Source of the DNA: Drosophila pseudoobscura
Taxonomy: Eukaryota; Arthropoda; Insecta; Diptera; Drosophilidae
NCBI RefSeq assembly: GCF_009870125.1
Contig: NC_046681.1
Coordinates: 5,717,001 to 5,781,000 of the forward strand
DNA length: 64,000 bases
Reading direction: 5' to 3'
Below, piece after piece: positions 48,601 through 62,094 of the stretch. Each line of letters starts with the position of its first letter. Within the stretch, counting starts at the first letter, position 1. Made by a program: the position numbers and the translations under genes. Under the pieces are notes generated by a model. The model was not told the origin of the DNA and made no database searches. It saw only the letters and a program-made list of their open reading frames with translations.

Positions 48601-51600
48601 GGGAACTCCCTCACCCCCCACCCCACGCTTTTGGGGTGCTCTTTCGATGGGGGCAGTGTTGTCGTTGTCCCCTACCCTGTGCAATGTTTCCGCTTATTAA
48701 ACGCATGCCAGTCGCCATACAAAAATCATGGCCACAAAAGCAGAAAAGCAGAAAGAAAACTTTCAACACTTTCTTGAGCACGCAATGCCGCAACGACATC
48801 ATTAAAACACGCAAGTCATATCCATCCACAAAACACACACCACGCAAAATAAATAAAATTACAAAAATAAATATAAAAGTTTCATTTCATTTGTGACTTT
48901 TTGCAGGGTAACTCGTGTGCATGGCATACCCTTTCTTCTAGTAGAGAGTATTATGAATATTACCAGAAAAAGTAACAATTTTTTAAAAGTCTTCATTTCC
49001 CATAATTCAACTAAAGGATATGTTACCGATGCTTCCAAAGTGTATTTTATCTGAAATCAATCACTTTATAAATAATATTTCTATGATTTAGTTTTCTAGT
49101 TTTCTTCCCAAAAAAATTCTTCTCCTATGTAAATGTGCATTGGAATCTACAAGATTGGGACACTAAATCGGTCTTAAAACAAGTATTTTTGTAGGGATAA
49201 CTTTCGTATTTCTAATGAAACTTCAACCAAACTATCCCATAGAAACCTTAGCAGATTTTGCAAGACAGAAAAAGGAGAGATTTTGGAATACTGTATACAA
49301 AATATTTCTTTTTTTTAAGGGCAAAACCCAAGCTTACGATTTGTTTTCTTCAGCTATAGTTTTCGATAGACCATCTACTTTTAAGAGTATCGAATGGCTC
49401 GACCTTTATTTCGTTTTTTCCTTTCTTTTTCCTTTGCCTTTTTGTATTTATGCTTCATTAAAATTAATAAAACGAAAAGAAAAGCATTGAAGACACAAAA
49501 CAGCAGTGCGCAGCAGTGCAATGAGTGGGTGGCAATCGTTTTGCACAATTTGTCAACCCGCACACTCCACAGTTTGCTTCGGTCGTTTAAGCCGCTTAAA
49601 ATACATATTGGCCAACAGACGAAACTGCACGTTTCGAGTGGCTGCGGCAGTGGCAGTGGCAGTGGCAGAGACGTCGCATCTTCTTCTGCAATTAGCAAAT
49701 ATTTATAGTAGCCGCCCGCCTTTGGGGCGCATTATGTCGTCATTTTGCCAATTTGATTCGTTATGCAGTTTACATAAGAGACAGATTATAGCCACAACTT
49801 CCTCCTCGTCTGCCTGCCTTTTGGCCTGGTTAAGAGCCCCCGTGCTTGTGGGGGCGTAGCAGCAGTAGCAGCAGTTACGTTCGTGTTTAATGCTCTTTGA
49901 AGCCCAGTTCCGTTTTGCAATGGAGGGGGAGGACAGTCCATGATGTTGATGATGATGAGTGGCCCTCTCCCACAAACTCCCCCCCCCCCTCCACCCCCCT
50001 CGAACCTCCCGCACGCCAAAAGTGTCTCCAACTTTAGGGGCCACTTCGCTGGACCGCCTGTCATGTCCGTGTCTGACAGCAGTCGCCCTTTTTATGCATA
50101 ATGATTGTTTTGCCATAGAACTCACTACCCTGGCACAGCCCGCCACAGCCCGCCACAGCCCACCACAGATTCTTGTCGCCGACAGGGCACCGAACAGATT
50201 TTTGGTCGAAAGGTGGCAGAATGTCTGGGAAAAGTTTTCCTTTTTCGTTGACACTTTCATAAATTCTAATTACATATCAAAGCAGTGTCACGGCCAGTGT
50301 CCAGCCAGTGTCCGGGCCCAGAATGCCATGAAAACTAAATGAACTGTGTGTCCGGCCAAGCACGGGACAGGGAACACGGGACACGGGAAAGCACATTAAA
50401 ATATATTATTTAATTTTCTCCTTAATGGCTCACAGGGTGGATAATTTATGAGGCGGGTACTGGTTCCCGGCGTCACTCTCAGATTTCAAGGTAATATGGT
50501 CACGGAAAAGTAAAATATGTACAAAACAATAGAATTTCCCGCACCAAAAAATATTTAATTAATTATTTAAGTAATTATTTTAAAACTTGTTTAACACCAA
50601 CAGCAAATAAAGCACTGATTATGTTTATAAAAACAACTAGAAAGCAGGCCCCCTGCACACTTGCATCGCTCTTGCGCCAACCCCAGGCTCACTCGCTCAC
50701 GAATATGTACATATATGAGTAAAATACATCTTTATACTATAGAGAGATAGATAAAAAAAAAACCGTTGTGCTGTGAGCAATTTTGAAGAAATTTTACGTA
50801 ATTTTGGTGTATTTATAGACAGTAATATTTGTAACCTAAATTATTAAATTATTATTAAATTCGAAATATAAAAAATAAAACCCTGTGGTATCCATTATGT
50901 ATACATATATGTTTCTACTCTTTCGCAGACTCGCGAAATTCAGGTAGATCTTACATAGGCTTGGTTAACCTGAAGGGACCTCAGCGCGGTCACACAGAGG
51001 CCAGTATGGTCCTTGGAGAATGGTACATAAGTAACAGAATTATTTATAATCAGATAAATTTTGCAGTACTTAGAAAAAACACATGGAAAATACTCTGCCG
51101 TTCCTTCACTTTTGGTGCTCCTTTTGATAGACTTATAGACATTAGGATTTTGTGCCTAAGTTTCAAAAATCATTATTATCATATGCTTTCAATTTTGGTT
51201 AGTAGCTTTTATTTTGGAAATTGATTGCACTAAAGAACTAACATCTAAAATTATTACCATTCTATTAAAAAAAAAACAAATTTGTTTTTAAATGCCAAAG
51301 CTGCCAAGCAGAAAACTTAATCTTTGGGTTGCTATATGTTCAGGCATATCCACTTTATCGACACCAATGTAAAATCTTGCTAAAGGTCGCACAATTCTCT
51401 TTTAAGTCCATTAAATATTGTGGATATCTGTTGCAAATGTACAGTAAAAATTATGAAATAGAATTATAAATTTAAAAAATCATCTGCTAGCCTGCATTAG
51501 AGATAAAGATTGAATAAAAGATTTATAACGACTGATAGAATTCAAAATGTAGTATCCTACCTTATGGTGCTCTATGGATTCTATGTAAGATTTCTTCAAT

Positions 51601-51973
51601 TTGTTTATTACCCGAGGCATTCTTTAGCTATTCTTTCATTTTCCCTCTACAGCTAATTAAATCTCAGCCCAAGAAAGCACCTCCCGAGTGCACTAGACGA
51701 TTACGCAAGAGGCGTATGAATGTATATTCTGGGTACAAGCTGCCTTTTATGGAGAGCTTTGGCGCTGACCAACCGGTAGACCGGTAGACCGTCCGACCGT
51801 CCCCCATCCGACCGTCCACTCGAATGAGCGATTAACATAATTTTTCTATATTATTTTCATATGACGATTATTATGGCCATTATTGTTGTGCCTTTGTGCC
51901 GGGCCTTGTTTTAGCTCTCGAGACGTGAGCGCACCTCCTCTTCCTCCACCTCCCCCTTCTCGAATCTTGACCT

Positions 51974-52002
51974 CGCGCGTACGCGTACGCGTACGCGTAC
52001 GT
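51974..52002. repeat. Alternating purine-pyrimidine tract (CGTACG)n
   Basis: Twenty-nine consecutive bases strictly alternate pyrimidine and purine, built from CGCGTA units. Such sequence favours left-handed Z-DNA under negative supercoiling (established property); a role here is unknown. Confidence 0.8.
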
Positions 52003-53464
52003 CAGAGAACCGGCTTTTCGGCTCTCTTGGCCATGGGCCAGTAAATGGGGCTTGCCAAAAAAAAAAAGAAACAAAAACGAGACTACTTAAAGCTATTCTT
52101 CTTCCACTCATCATTGTCTTTGGCTTCTAATTTAATAATACATCCAAACAAAACAGGGTGCTAACGGACCGTAACCAGATACAAGACACAAGATACTCAT
52201 ATCTGGAATTGTTGCTATTATGCGCGTGATATGTGATATCTTTCTTTAATTTTTAAGTGAAGTGAAGACCCCTAAGGGGCATTTTTGGCATCCAATTATG
52301 GTGTTCCCCCTGGCATTCTGGCTGTTCCTGCTGTTAAGATGAATAATTCAGCTTGAGAGTCCCCCACACAAAAAGTTTATGGCAGTTTCATCATTTCATT
52401 GTTTAAATATACAAAAATAATATTTTTGTTTGCATATTAATAGGATTTTAAGCTTTAAAGGCTTTAGTGAGATGCTAAATGCATTTATCAATTAGTGTTT
52501 TATTATTTATTTATAGGAGTCAGACTTTTTTTTGGGAATGCAGACATATAAGTATGAAAATCAGATTATTGAGTTGGGAATTGACATAAGTACAGCGAAA
52601 AATAAAATGAAAATTTTTGGGAAATGCTTTGAAAATTTATAGAAAAGGATGGAAAAAATTAAGATTTCTTTTGGGTATTTTTATGAGCATTATTATTATT
52701 ATTTTTTTTAATTCCTGAATTGTAGCGCATTTTTTTGCTTATAAAATATATAATATTTGATCCAAGGAATTGTTCATAATTTAATCTGTAAATTTATTAT
52801 TTTAGTACTTTACTTTATTTATTAATTTATTTTATGTATTGTTTTATTTTTGATTATTTTATTTTATTTTACATTATAATTAATTTGATTAATGATTTTG
52901 TTATTTATTTTATTATTTCTTAGTATAATTTATTATTTTAGTATTTAATTTTTATTTATTTTTTTTAATATTATATATTATTTATTTTTAATTTGTATAT
53001 TATTCATTTTTATTAATTATTTTATTGTAACCACTTAATTATTTAAAAATAAATTACACCGTTACCTAATACAAATTCCTATTCAAATTATTAATTATTA
53101 TTATTTCAAAAAACAGAGTATATATTTAGAGACGCTTTCTTTCATTTCCATAGCAGCTTTTAGCTTAGGAGATACTTCTCTTCTTTATCTAAAGATTACC
53201 ATATAATTTCCATAACTTCTCATAGGTGTGTTCTTCTCTTAGAAAACTCCACTTTTTGCCTCATTTAAAACCATTTTCCACATTATTTTTGTTGCTCTAA
53301 TTTTCATTTATAAAGTTTTCCGTGGAAGCACATTTCCGCTTTGCACGTGTCAATGAAAATAATTTAAATTTATTACACACATACAAAGCCCTCGCCCCCC
53401 ACGATGGCCGCCCCTAATGCTGGTGTGGCACTCCTTTCACTAACAGACGCTGCGCTGCACCCCC

Positions 53465-53498
53465 CCTTTAATGGGGGGCGTCCACCCCCCATTAAAGG
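53465..53498. repeat. Perfect 14-bp inverted repeat with 6-base loop
   Basis: CCTTTAATGGGGGG at 53465-53478 and CCCCCCATTAAAGG at 53485-53498 are exact reverse complements around the loop CGTCCA. There is no T tract after it and no adjacent gene. Confidence 0.85.
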
Positions 53499-56400
53499 AG
53501 AAGCGAATGCCCGCACCACACTGAATGGAGCTCTGTGGAGAAACCCCCGCCGTGTGCTCATATTTTGTATGGGGCGCTAATTTGCAGTTGAATGGCGCTT
53601 AAATGCAGCTGCTACTGGGGCTGCTGCTACAGCAGAGGCATGCCACAGCAGATGTCAGACTGCATTTGTGGGGAGAAGAGGAGGGAGAGAGAGAAAGAAA
53701 GGGGGATTGAGAGCTAACCAGGAGGCAACGTGACGTGACAGTAATTAACATAATAATCCATTTTGTGGCCAAAGAAAGGCAGCAGCCAGTGAGCGAGCTA
53801 GAAAGAAAGAAAGAACTCGGTCTGTGGCTGCCTGTTGCTGCTCAACGAAAGTTGATACCCTTTCAAAAAAGAGGGGATTACGGATTTACAAGAAAGCAAG
53901 AAGGCAGAACGATTGTTCTCCAGTGCTCCATGGATTCCGAAAAAGGATTATCTGACTTCGGACAATTTTTTATGCAAAAAATTTGTCTGAAAAATTTGCA
54001 TAAATACTGATTTAAACTGCATAAAGTATCTATTATTTGGAAAATCCGATACTACATTCATAAATTACCTAAAATACACATAATTGTATATTTCAGATAT
54101 ATTTTCCACAGATATATTTTCCACATTGAAATTGATACTTGATTATCATTAACATTATATAGGAAATAACTCACCTTAAACCATTCTTTGTGAGAAAAAA
54201 CATTCTGTTTCTAATGAAATTCCAAGCAAAGTCTAAGACCTGCAAATTCATGGGTTTCTGCATCCATTTCTTATCCAAATTGTAGCCAAATCTTAAAGAA
54301 AACATTGCATCTCCAAGCTTCATTCTCCCAAGCTTTCATCTTTCTCTCTTTTCTCCCATACAGCCATTGGTCCCCCCTCCTTTTGTTTTGGTTTTTTTCT
54401 GGGTTTGATTTCGTTTCTTCATTTTGTGGGTTAACTATCTGGGCGACGGCGGGTTAAGAACTGCCTGCTGATGCCTGCTGTTGTTGCAACATCACGACTC
54501 TCCCGTTTGGCCAGGCGCACGTTTTAATTTAATGCCCCTGCTCCAGCATGGCCAATATCCAACATCCAATCCCAGTCCCGAGAATAGTGCTGTCTATCGC
54601 AGATCCATGACTGAGAAAAGAACTGCTCTGCTCCGAGAAAGAGAATGTCCAAGCCAATCCCTGCTCTGATTATTGGGTCAATCGATATGACCACCCAAGG
54701 CCCCTCTCCCAAGGGAAGGGGGGAGAATCATATTTAAAGGAAGGATAATAGGCGGGCAGCAGATGCCTGGGTGCGTGTGGGTTGGCACGATTGAAGGGAA
54801 GCGGCAGACGAAAGACGGTCAAGTGTTAGACGAGGCGTAATCCATGCGGAATTGAATCTCATATTCAATTAAACGATAAGTGCCTGTTCCCCTTGAGACC
54901 TCCTCTCAGAAATCGCTTGAATTTGAGCCACAGAAAGACTGGAATTTCCCTCCAAAAAAATACCCTTTCCCTTCCACTTTAATCGCGTTTAAAGTCCTTT
55001 AATTGAGCAACTTCTTTTGCTTGGGAAAATACTCGTATCATTCGAAAATGTCAATTTGCATTTGAAGCAAAGAGGGGCTCCTGCCACAAACCATAAAAAA
55101 AATCACACACACACAGAAGCAGAGTCCCGAGCTGTCGTAAACAATTTCTGGGGACAGCCACTGTGGCGGCATACAGTCGCTGGGAAAAGTGTGGGAACGG
55201 GACCCAGTCAGTCGCCAGTTTGGCTGCTTTTCTGATTTTCTGCTTCTGGCAGGCATCTGTGGGATGCGTGTGGGAAATAAACTCAAAACGAGACCCAAAC
55301 CGAAACCAAGATGGTTTTTTTCGTTAACTTTTCGGCAACAGAAAATATGAGAATTTCATTAATTTCAGCTACAAACAGTTTTGACGCCTGCCAAAGCACT
55401 TCCGTCCGTCTCCACAGAAATTGGCCAAATTAATAAGAGAGCAAGACCCCAAAGCGGAGGGCAGCGAATCTGAAGCGGCAGGAGACTTCCCCCGCGGAAC
55501 AGGACAAAACATTTCGCACTCAAAACGTGGCGTTAATTGCCGGAACCCTCCGGAACAACACAACCAGAGAGAGAGAGAGAGAGATGAAGAAAAACACTTG
55601 AAAAAGTTTTCCACGTTGCCGTAATTAAAAAATCTGAGGCAGAGAATGCGAGATAGAAACAGAGAGTGATGGGAGAATGGGAATACCCTGGAATAGGAGA
55701 ACTACTTAAGGTCTTTGGAGAAGATTTGGCTTGAGAAAAGTAGATTTTTGAAGGTTGAATACGGATAGGAATTTTTTAATGAAACATACAATTCTTTTGA
55801 ATTTTTTGTAATCTTAAAACCTTTTTTTCACCTTAAACAGTATGGAAAATAATAATAAGAGTAAATAAATTGATACTAAAATATAAATTCATTAACTATA
55901 ATAGAATAAATATAAATTAAATCTAATGCAAATTAATTAAATATAATCCAAGATAATAATAATAATTATTTTATACAAAAATAAAGATAGCCGATAACCA
56001 TTTGTTTTTTATTATAATTAAGATTGTATTTTGTATTTTTGATTGTAAAATAATATCACTGATACAAATTATGTTTTTTGCTGTTACTGTTGGAGCAACT
56101 TATAGAACAGTCACTGAAAAATTAAGAGGATTTAAAAATATAAACAAATAATAATGGTATTAAAAATAAACAAAATATATATAATAAAAAAAAAATATAT
56201 TTACATATATAATTAAAAAAATGTCCATCATTTATAAATCAATCTATTATTTATTTATTTCCCTTTAAAAGAAATAAGCCTAAATTTCTTAAAATTATTA
56301 AATAATAAAAACCGCTTAAATAAGATATTCCGCAATTACACAACTCCCATTACATACATCTTTTACATTTTCCTCATATTTTCGTCTTACTTTCTTTTAG

Positions 56401-58919
56401 TTTCCCTTCAATTATTCTTTGTTTTGGCCTTCGTTTAAGGCCTTCCAACTTCCCTGAAACTTTTCTTCCCTCCAAAAGCAAACGCCGCAGGCAGAGAGCG
56501 TCCTTTGTGGAGTGAATTTTCACTGCTGCAATATATAATATCCTGTAGCGGAAATTCTAATTTGAAATATCAGCTGGACAGCGAGGGAGCAAGGAAATGA
56601 GGCAAAGTGGAGGAGAAAAGGAGGGGAAAACTTGCAAAAGAGACTAAAGTAAAATATTGCTTTTCTTTTTGACGAGGAATCATCATCAACAAACAACAGA
56701 GCAGTCAATATTTCTTTGTGCGATTTTCTTCATCGTCAAATATCCGTACACGGAGGAGGCTCCTCCTCTCCATCCTTCGATGCTCCTCCTCTGTGCTCTC
56801 CGATTCCCCTCCGTCTCTCTGGGTTCTCCGATTCTCCTGTCAATCCCTCTGGCATGTTCTACTGACAGTCCCTCTTCTGTCCCTCTGCCTTCCATCTGCC
56901 TGTCAGTCACCTTTCTCTCTGCCTTTTGGCAAGGGTATTTTGTGTCTCTTTTAGCCTCTTTCATGGCTCTTCAGACCATCATTGGAACATCATTCGAAAA
57001 AGGCTAAAGCCAAGACAAACCAAACCCCAGAGCATCGAAGGAGGAATCTCTGTAATCCGAGCGTTTCTCCCTCGCTCTTTCTCTCTCTTTGTGCAGCTGG
57101 GGGGCCCGCCTGTCGATCTGCATAATGAAATTACGGCATTATCTTCCCAGTACAGTTATACGCTGCATCGCAAAATTGCTGTCAGTAGCGGATGCAGATG
57201 CTGCCGCCACTGCCGGGCTGCAGGGCAAAAAGTAGAACCTGAGAAAATGATACTCGCTTCGGCGGGGCAGGCAGAACCTTTTCTCTTGTGCTGCTGCTGC
57301 AAGAATGATGCTGCAAAGAGGTGGGTCTCTCACCGATTGACTTGCTGACTTACTGACAGAATAACAGGCAGACAGCGAGACCCACAGACAGTACAACAGG
57401 CGGTGCAACAGACTGATGGAATAGCCGACTGACGACTGACTGCAAGACTTGGGACATGATTGAGGCTTCGACTATGGCTGCAACTGCAACTCTCCTTTCT
57501 CGCCTTTCCATGCAAATCAGCCTCTGGGCCGAGACTCATTTTCTTTCCCAATTTGCCGGCAATTTTCGCACATTTGGCCAACAGCTGCTTTCACATTTAT
57601 GCCCCCAAAGCAGGGGGCGGGGCAGAGCAGAGCAGTGTAGGGGTTGTGCCTTCAAGAATTACGTCAGGTCAGCCATGACTCCTAATTAACGTATGGGGCG
57701 TTGTTTAAGCTCTCTTTACCCTGAATATTTTGTAATTTTGTTTGAAAGCGTTTTCCCCGCTCTAATTTATTTTAATTAAATAAGCCATAAATGCCACAGA
57801 AATTACCCAAAAATTTAAGGTTGAAAAAAAATGAAATTCGGAAATCGCCTTCCCTTTGGCGGGGAGCTACTGAGAAAGAGGTTTCTGCTCAATCATTTAA
57901 CGGCATGGCGCCTAGATATCCATAATCTGTATTTTATTTTCCAGGGAAAACAGGAAAAACCTCAACCGAATGACCGAAAAAAAGCCATGAAAAAACCTTT
58001 TCTTTATTGCATTTTTATGGGGTGCTTGGGATTCGAGTATAGCACTCCCGTCGTATATATCGTAATTTTAGTGTAAACCCGTCTATTGTTTCACACAAAA
58101 GAACCCCCTTCCCCCCACAGAGACCTCCACAGTCTCCTGCCATGCCATGCCGTCCGCTGAGGTTTCTGCGAGGTTCTGCAATTAATCATAAAATATTGTT
58201 TGCACCTTAACCGCAACGACAGGCAGCGACAGACGACAGACGAGCGACGACAGGCTACCACTGGAACCCCTGTGGCACGTATGGCATTACGCACTTCCGT
58301 TTCCGGTGTGTCTGGCGTTTACCCCTCTTCCTTCTTTCCCTTTCCCCTGCAAAGCTAATTCAGTTTGCTCACCCGCGCGCAAAGCAAACAAATAAAAATA
58401 TCCAAAAAAATTAAAAAACAAACAAAAACAAAGTTTTTATTGCGTTCTTTTTTGCACGCGCAAAAATTTATTTTGTGATTTATGAGGCGCAAGAAAAGCA
58501 GCAACAAAAGCCATCGAGAAAGGAGAGAATGAGAGGGCGACAAACTTGGGCTTGCAGACAGAACGGCGAGACATGACCGCCACACAACGGCACAGAGAGA
58601 GAGAGGGAGAGAGACCCATTCTATATCCTATGAAGAGACCGGGCCCCCCTCCCTATACCACTCCAGAACAACCTTGAAAATTGAATGACAGCATCTGAAG
58701 GCCACTTGCCACAAAGTTACTTATTGGAAAAGTCCAAAAGAAGATTCGCATATAATCCAAATGGCCAAGATGAATGTCTAAAAATAAATACATATGTATA
58801 CAGCAAAATGTATACAGCATATGTATACAGCAAGAATATGTTCCTACCTTCTTTTGGCCTTTTCCACATTTCTCTTCATTCAACGTAGTACCATCCGAAC
58901 AATGTAAAAAAATATAAAA

Positions 58920-59100
58920 CAAGGGGGAACGTTGTGAGCTTCTGCTGCGACCGAAACTATACATTTATCCCCGATACATGGTCAATATGGCTCTCCTACA
59001 GCAGACGGCGCACGCTATATGACGCCCATCATAACCATTACTACTGGCCGATAGATGCTTCATGTTTTCCTTGGAAACTGTTCATATTTTTCCATTTCCC
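58920..59100 (+). mobile_element. DINE-1 5' fragment upstream of barren
   Basis: AAGGGGGAACGTTGTGAGCT and, further on, CCGATACATGGTCAATATGG and CTCCTACAGCAGACGGCGCA match the 5' part of the element at 21496 and the copy at 63486. Only the 5' end is present; the sequence then passes into the barren upstream region. Confidence 0.75.
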
Positions 59101-59148
59101 TATCAACAACTCGCAGTTCTGTTAATCTCTTCTTCTTCATATTTTAGC

Positions 59149-59445
59149 TTTTTTGCCGACATGTACAGCGGCAGAGATGTAAAAAATACAAATATCGATG
59201 CCTCGCACTGTTATCGAAACTACCGTTGGCCCTTTAACAAATTGTGTGACAGTAAAAATAATTTTTGATATTTACTTTGTTTAAATCATTGAGCTGGAAC
59301 ATTCAAATTGGAAAAAAATTAATATTCATAAGTTGAGCGTGCAAACCGATATTGTGGCATCTTAAACTATAATTTTCGTTTGTTTATATTGCGGTTGCAG
59401 CCCTGCGCGTGTAAGTGTGGTTATCTCCATCCCTAGAATTCGGCG
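59149..59445 (+). promoter_or_regulatory. barr: barren promoter region
   Basis: No TATA box near the gene start. TATCGAT at 59193-59199 is seven of eight bases of the DRE (TATCGATA) bound by DREF, a regulator of replication and proliferation genes. TATCGAA follows at 59212-59218. CATCCCTAG at 59428-59436 resembles the housekeeping core-promoter motif 7. The start site is probably between 59430 and 59500, leaving a leader of under about 110 nt. Positions 59149-59428 are repeated almost perfectly at 63721-64000. Confidence 0.6.
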
Positions 59446-59540
59446 TCCACTCTAGGAAACTGTAAATTTCCAATACGAAAATAGTAAAAATCAGGAGAAA
59501 AACTACCGTAACCCGTAACTACACACACCCAAGCATTCCA

Positions 59541-61797
59541 ATGACGTCGCCACACTCGGAGACCCCTCTGCCTCGATCTGCGGTGGGCAGCTACCGCAAA
59601 AACGACGAGGCCGAGCGGCAGGAGCCACGCCGGCGCACACCGCTGGTCCAGCAGGACACTCGCACGAGTTCAGCTCTCGAGTCCATCGAGGAGAACGAGA
59701 CGATACGCTCCTGCGTGGATCTGTACAACAAAAATAAGCTGAGCAAAGACAATGTCTGGAATATGTCGTTGATTGATACACTAGCCAATCTAATGGATCG
59801 CCATCACAAACAGCTGAACAATTTCAAGGTGCGTTTTATCCCTTCGAGCAAAAAGGAGAGCTCCTAACCCACTTTTCTTCCTTCACAGATGGCTGGCTAT
59901 TCGCTGGAGGCCTCGGCCAAGATCTACGCCCTGCGTGTAGACTCAATCTACAAAGATGCATTGCGTATATCGGCGGGTTTGAATGGTCGCCTCTTGACGG
60001 GCTTACCTGAGGGACCTCCAGGTGATGGCGAAGGTGCCGATGCGGCTCCCAGTCAACAGCAGCAGGCGGCACCTAAGCTCAAGCGCCAGAAAAGGAATTT
60101 ATCAACGGTGACAAAGAACAAGGAAACATTGAATGCGCGTTTGGACATGGTGCCCATGCAGGATGCGGTTTTTGGGAAGCTCAATTCGACGGTGGGTTCC
60201 ATCAATGCCTCCAATCGCCTGATGCACAACATTCTGCCCAGCGTGGACTCTGAAATGCGGCTACGCACGACCCACAAATTCTGGGATTCGACGGAGGAGA
60301 CGGATGAGCTCATGGACAGCGAAACGCTGAGTGCTGGCACCAAGGAGTGGGCCAATGAAGAGTTGTGCAATGCGGAATGGCTGCCTAAGCTGTACAACCA
60401 TATGGACAAACTAAAACTGCGGCCACTCCACACGGGCTACGTGATAACCAGTGCTCCCAATCCCCAGCCACAGTCGGGATCTATTTCAGAGGCGGCCCCC
60501 ACATGTAATGACGCTGCTGAGGGGCTGGATAATGCGGACGACTTCGGTGTGAATCCCACAGATATATCCGTAGCATTTGACATGAATGCCGAGTGTGAGC
60601 CCATGCCGGATATGGAGGCAAGTCCACCCATTATCCTAGATATACAATCGAATGATTTGCAGGATCTCACCGCCGAGGAGCAGACGCGTTTGAGCAAAAC
60701 GGCCGGGGTCATTGACGATCTGAGGCCAGTGGATGGTGTGACTAGCCTGGACTACTCTTACAGGCCCATGGACAGAATCCGACAGTTTTGGGCGGGTCCA
60801 GCGCATTGGAAAATCAGGCGCACTCGTCCGCTCACCACTCTGGCCGAGACGAATCGACCTATGGCTGCTAAACCAAAGAAAACGGCGGCAGCCACCTCCA
60901 AGCGACGCATGAAGAATCTGCACTATGGAAAGTTCAACAAGGAGTTATTCAAGCCCCTCAATGCTTACAAAAAAAAGCAGCGAAAGGTCAATGAAAAGAA
61001 ATGGGATGCCCGAAAGGTGGTGCGGCCCACAAAATTCAACTTTGAAGCGGATTACTTTTTAAAATACGACTCGGCGCCGGGTATTAAAGTTAGCCAGAGT
61101 TTTGGAGAAGCCGATCTCGTTGAGGGACTGGAAAATGATACGGATATGGATGGGGGCTCCCACCACGACGATGCCGACATAGAGCTCTCTGACAACGAAC
61201 ATTTCACCACAGATGAACCTATCACGAACCGAATGTCGGCAGCGGGCATTGAAAATACCATGGACATGATGAATGAGGATTCATGTGAGGATAGGCTCAA
61301 TCAAAGCCAAAGCATCCATGAGGATGACGATACAATCTTGAAGATATCCACCGAATTTAAGGATGCACCAAGGCAGGTGTGTCTTTGAGGGACATACTAT
61401 TCCCAAGGGTGTCTAAAATATCATTTATTTGGTTCTTTTTCAGGTCACCAAAGTAATTGTGCCATTTGCGAAGCATGCCAAGGTGATCGACATGAAGAAT
61501 CTCAAGAAAAGCTGCCATTCTTTGATCCAGAAACAGCTCCTGAATCCTGTCGATGAGACATCAGTACCCTCATACTCAGTGCCAAAGGAAGAAAGCTACG
61601 CGAAGGGTACCGCCAGCTTCCAGGAGGTTTACCGATCCTTGCCTGATGTCTTGAGTGACAAAATGAAAGATTCTCTGTCCCCATCGGTGGCCCTCTATGC
61701 GGTTCTTCATTTGGCCACCGACATGAAACTGCGACTCATTCCACAAGAGAATCTAGAGGATTTTCAAATCCGGCAAGTTCTGGATGACGAAGATTAG
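59541..61797 (+). CDS. barr: Barren, condensin I kleisin subunit (CAP-H)
   Basis: Model: exons 59541-59828, 59889-61376 and 61444-61797; introns of 60 and 67 nt (GTGCGT...TTCACAG, GTGTGT...TTTTCAG), phase 0, giving 709 residues, close to other Drosophila barren proteins. CAP-H is the kleisin that bridges the SMC2-SMC4 ring and recruits the HEAT subunits of condensin for mitotic chromosome compaction and sister resolution. The N-terminal kleisin helices are plain (SLIDTLANLMDRHHKQLNNF, then GYSLEASAKIYALRVDSIYK). The middle contains the conserved WAGPAHWKIRR and YGKFNKELFKP segments. The C terminus (SPSVALYAVLHLATDMKLRL) is the winged helix that contacts SMC4. Acidic linkers at about residues 515-575 are typical. 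Reading frame and splice sites are intact. The promoter is duplicated downstream, so a second copy may follow. Confidence 0.96.
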
Positions 61798-61996
61798 AAA
61801 CTTAGAAGTAATCAATCTCCACACAATTTTAAACACATTTTCATGCACCAAAACATACAAAACACTAAAAGAAACGAAGCTAGGCTCATCTCCAATGTAT
61901 TTTTGGATGATTTTTTAATTCCATCTCTCAAAGGGTACCCCGTTCTAAGTCCTAAGATAGCCGACAATAGAAATGTGTGTGCTACCCCATATTAAC

Positions 61997-62002
61997 AATA
62001 AA
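61997..62002 (+). terminator. barr: Poly(A) signal of barren
   Basis: AATAAA 200 nt after the stop codon, followed by an AT-rich stretch and then by DINE-1 sequence; the first canonical signal downstream of the gene. Confidence 0.6.
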
Positions 62003-62094
62003 TTAATATTTTTGAGAGCCCGTGTACCTTGAACCTTTTTTTGGTTTTTGAACATAGAACTATTTTTCCACCCACTGCAGCGGAGTAAAAGTTA

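Larger units (their letters stand above)
45671..58919. other. Non-coding stretch, no gene seen
   Basis: Thirteen kilobases without a convincing exon. Notable items: AT-rich blocks at 46.2-46.65, 52.7-53.1 and 55.8-56.35 kb; (GGCAGT)n at about 49643-49668; three CGCCACAGCC units at about 50137-50168; a (CGTACG)n tract at 51974-52002; a perfect hairpin at 53465-53498. Open frames such as 49703-50260 on the minus strand lack supporting signals. Confidence 0.5.

Noticed and set aside
49703..50260. 185-codon minus-strand ORF
   Set aside because: Contains runs from poly-C and CAT-rich DNA, no domain, and no splice or promoter support.
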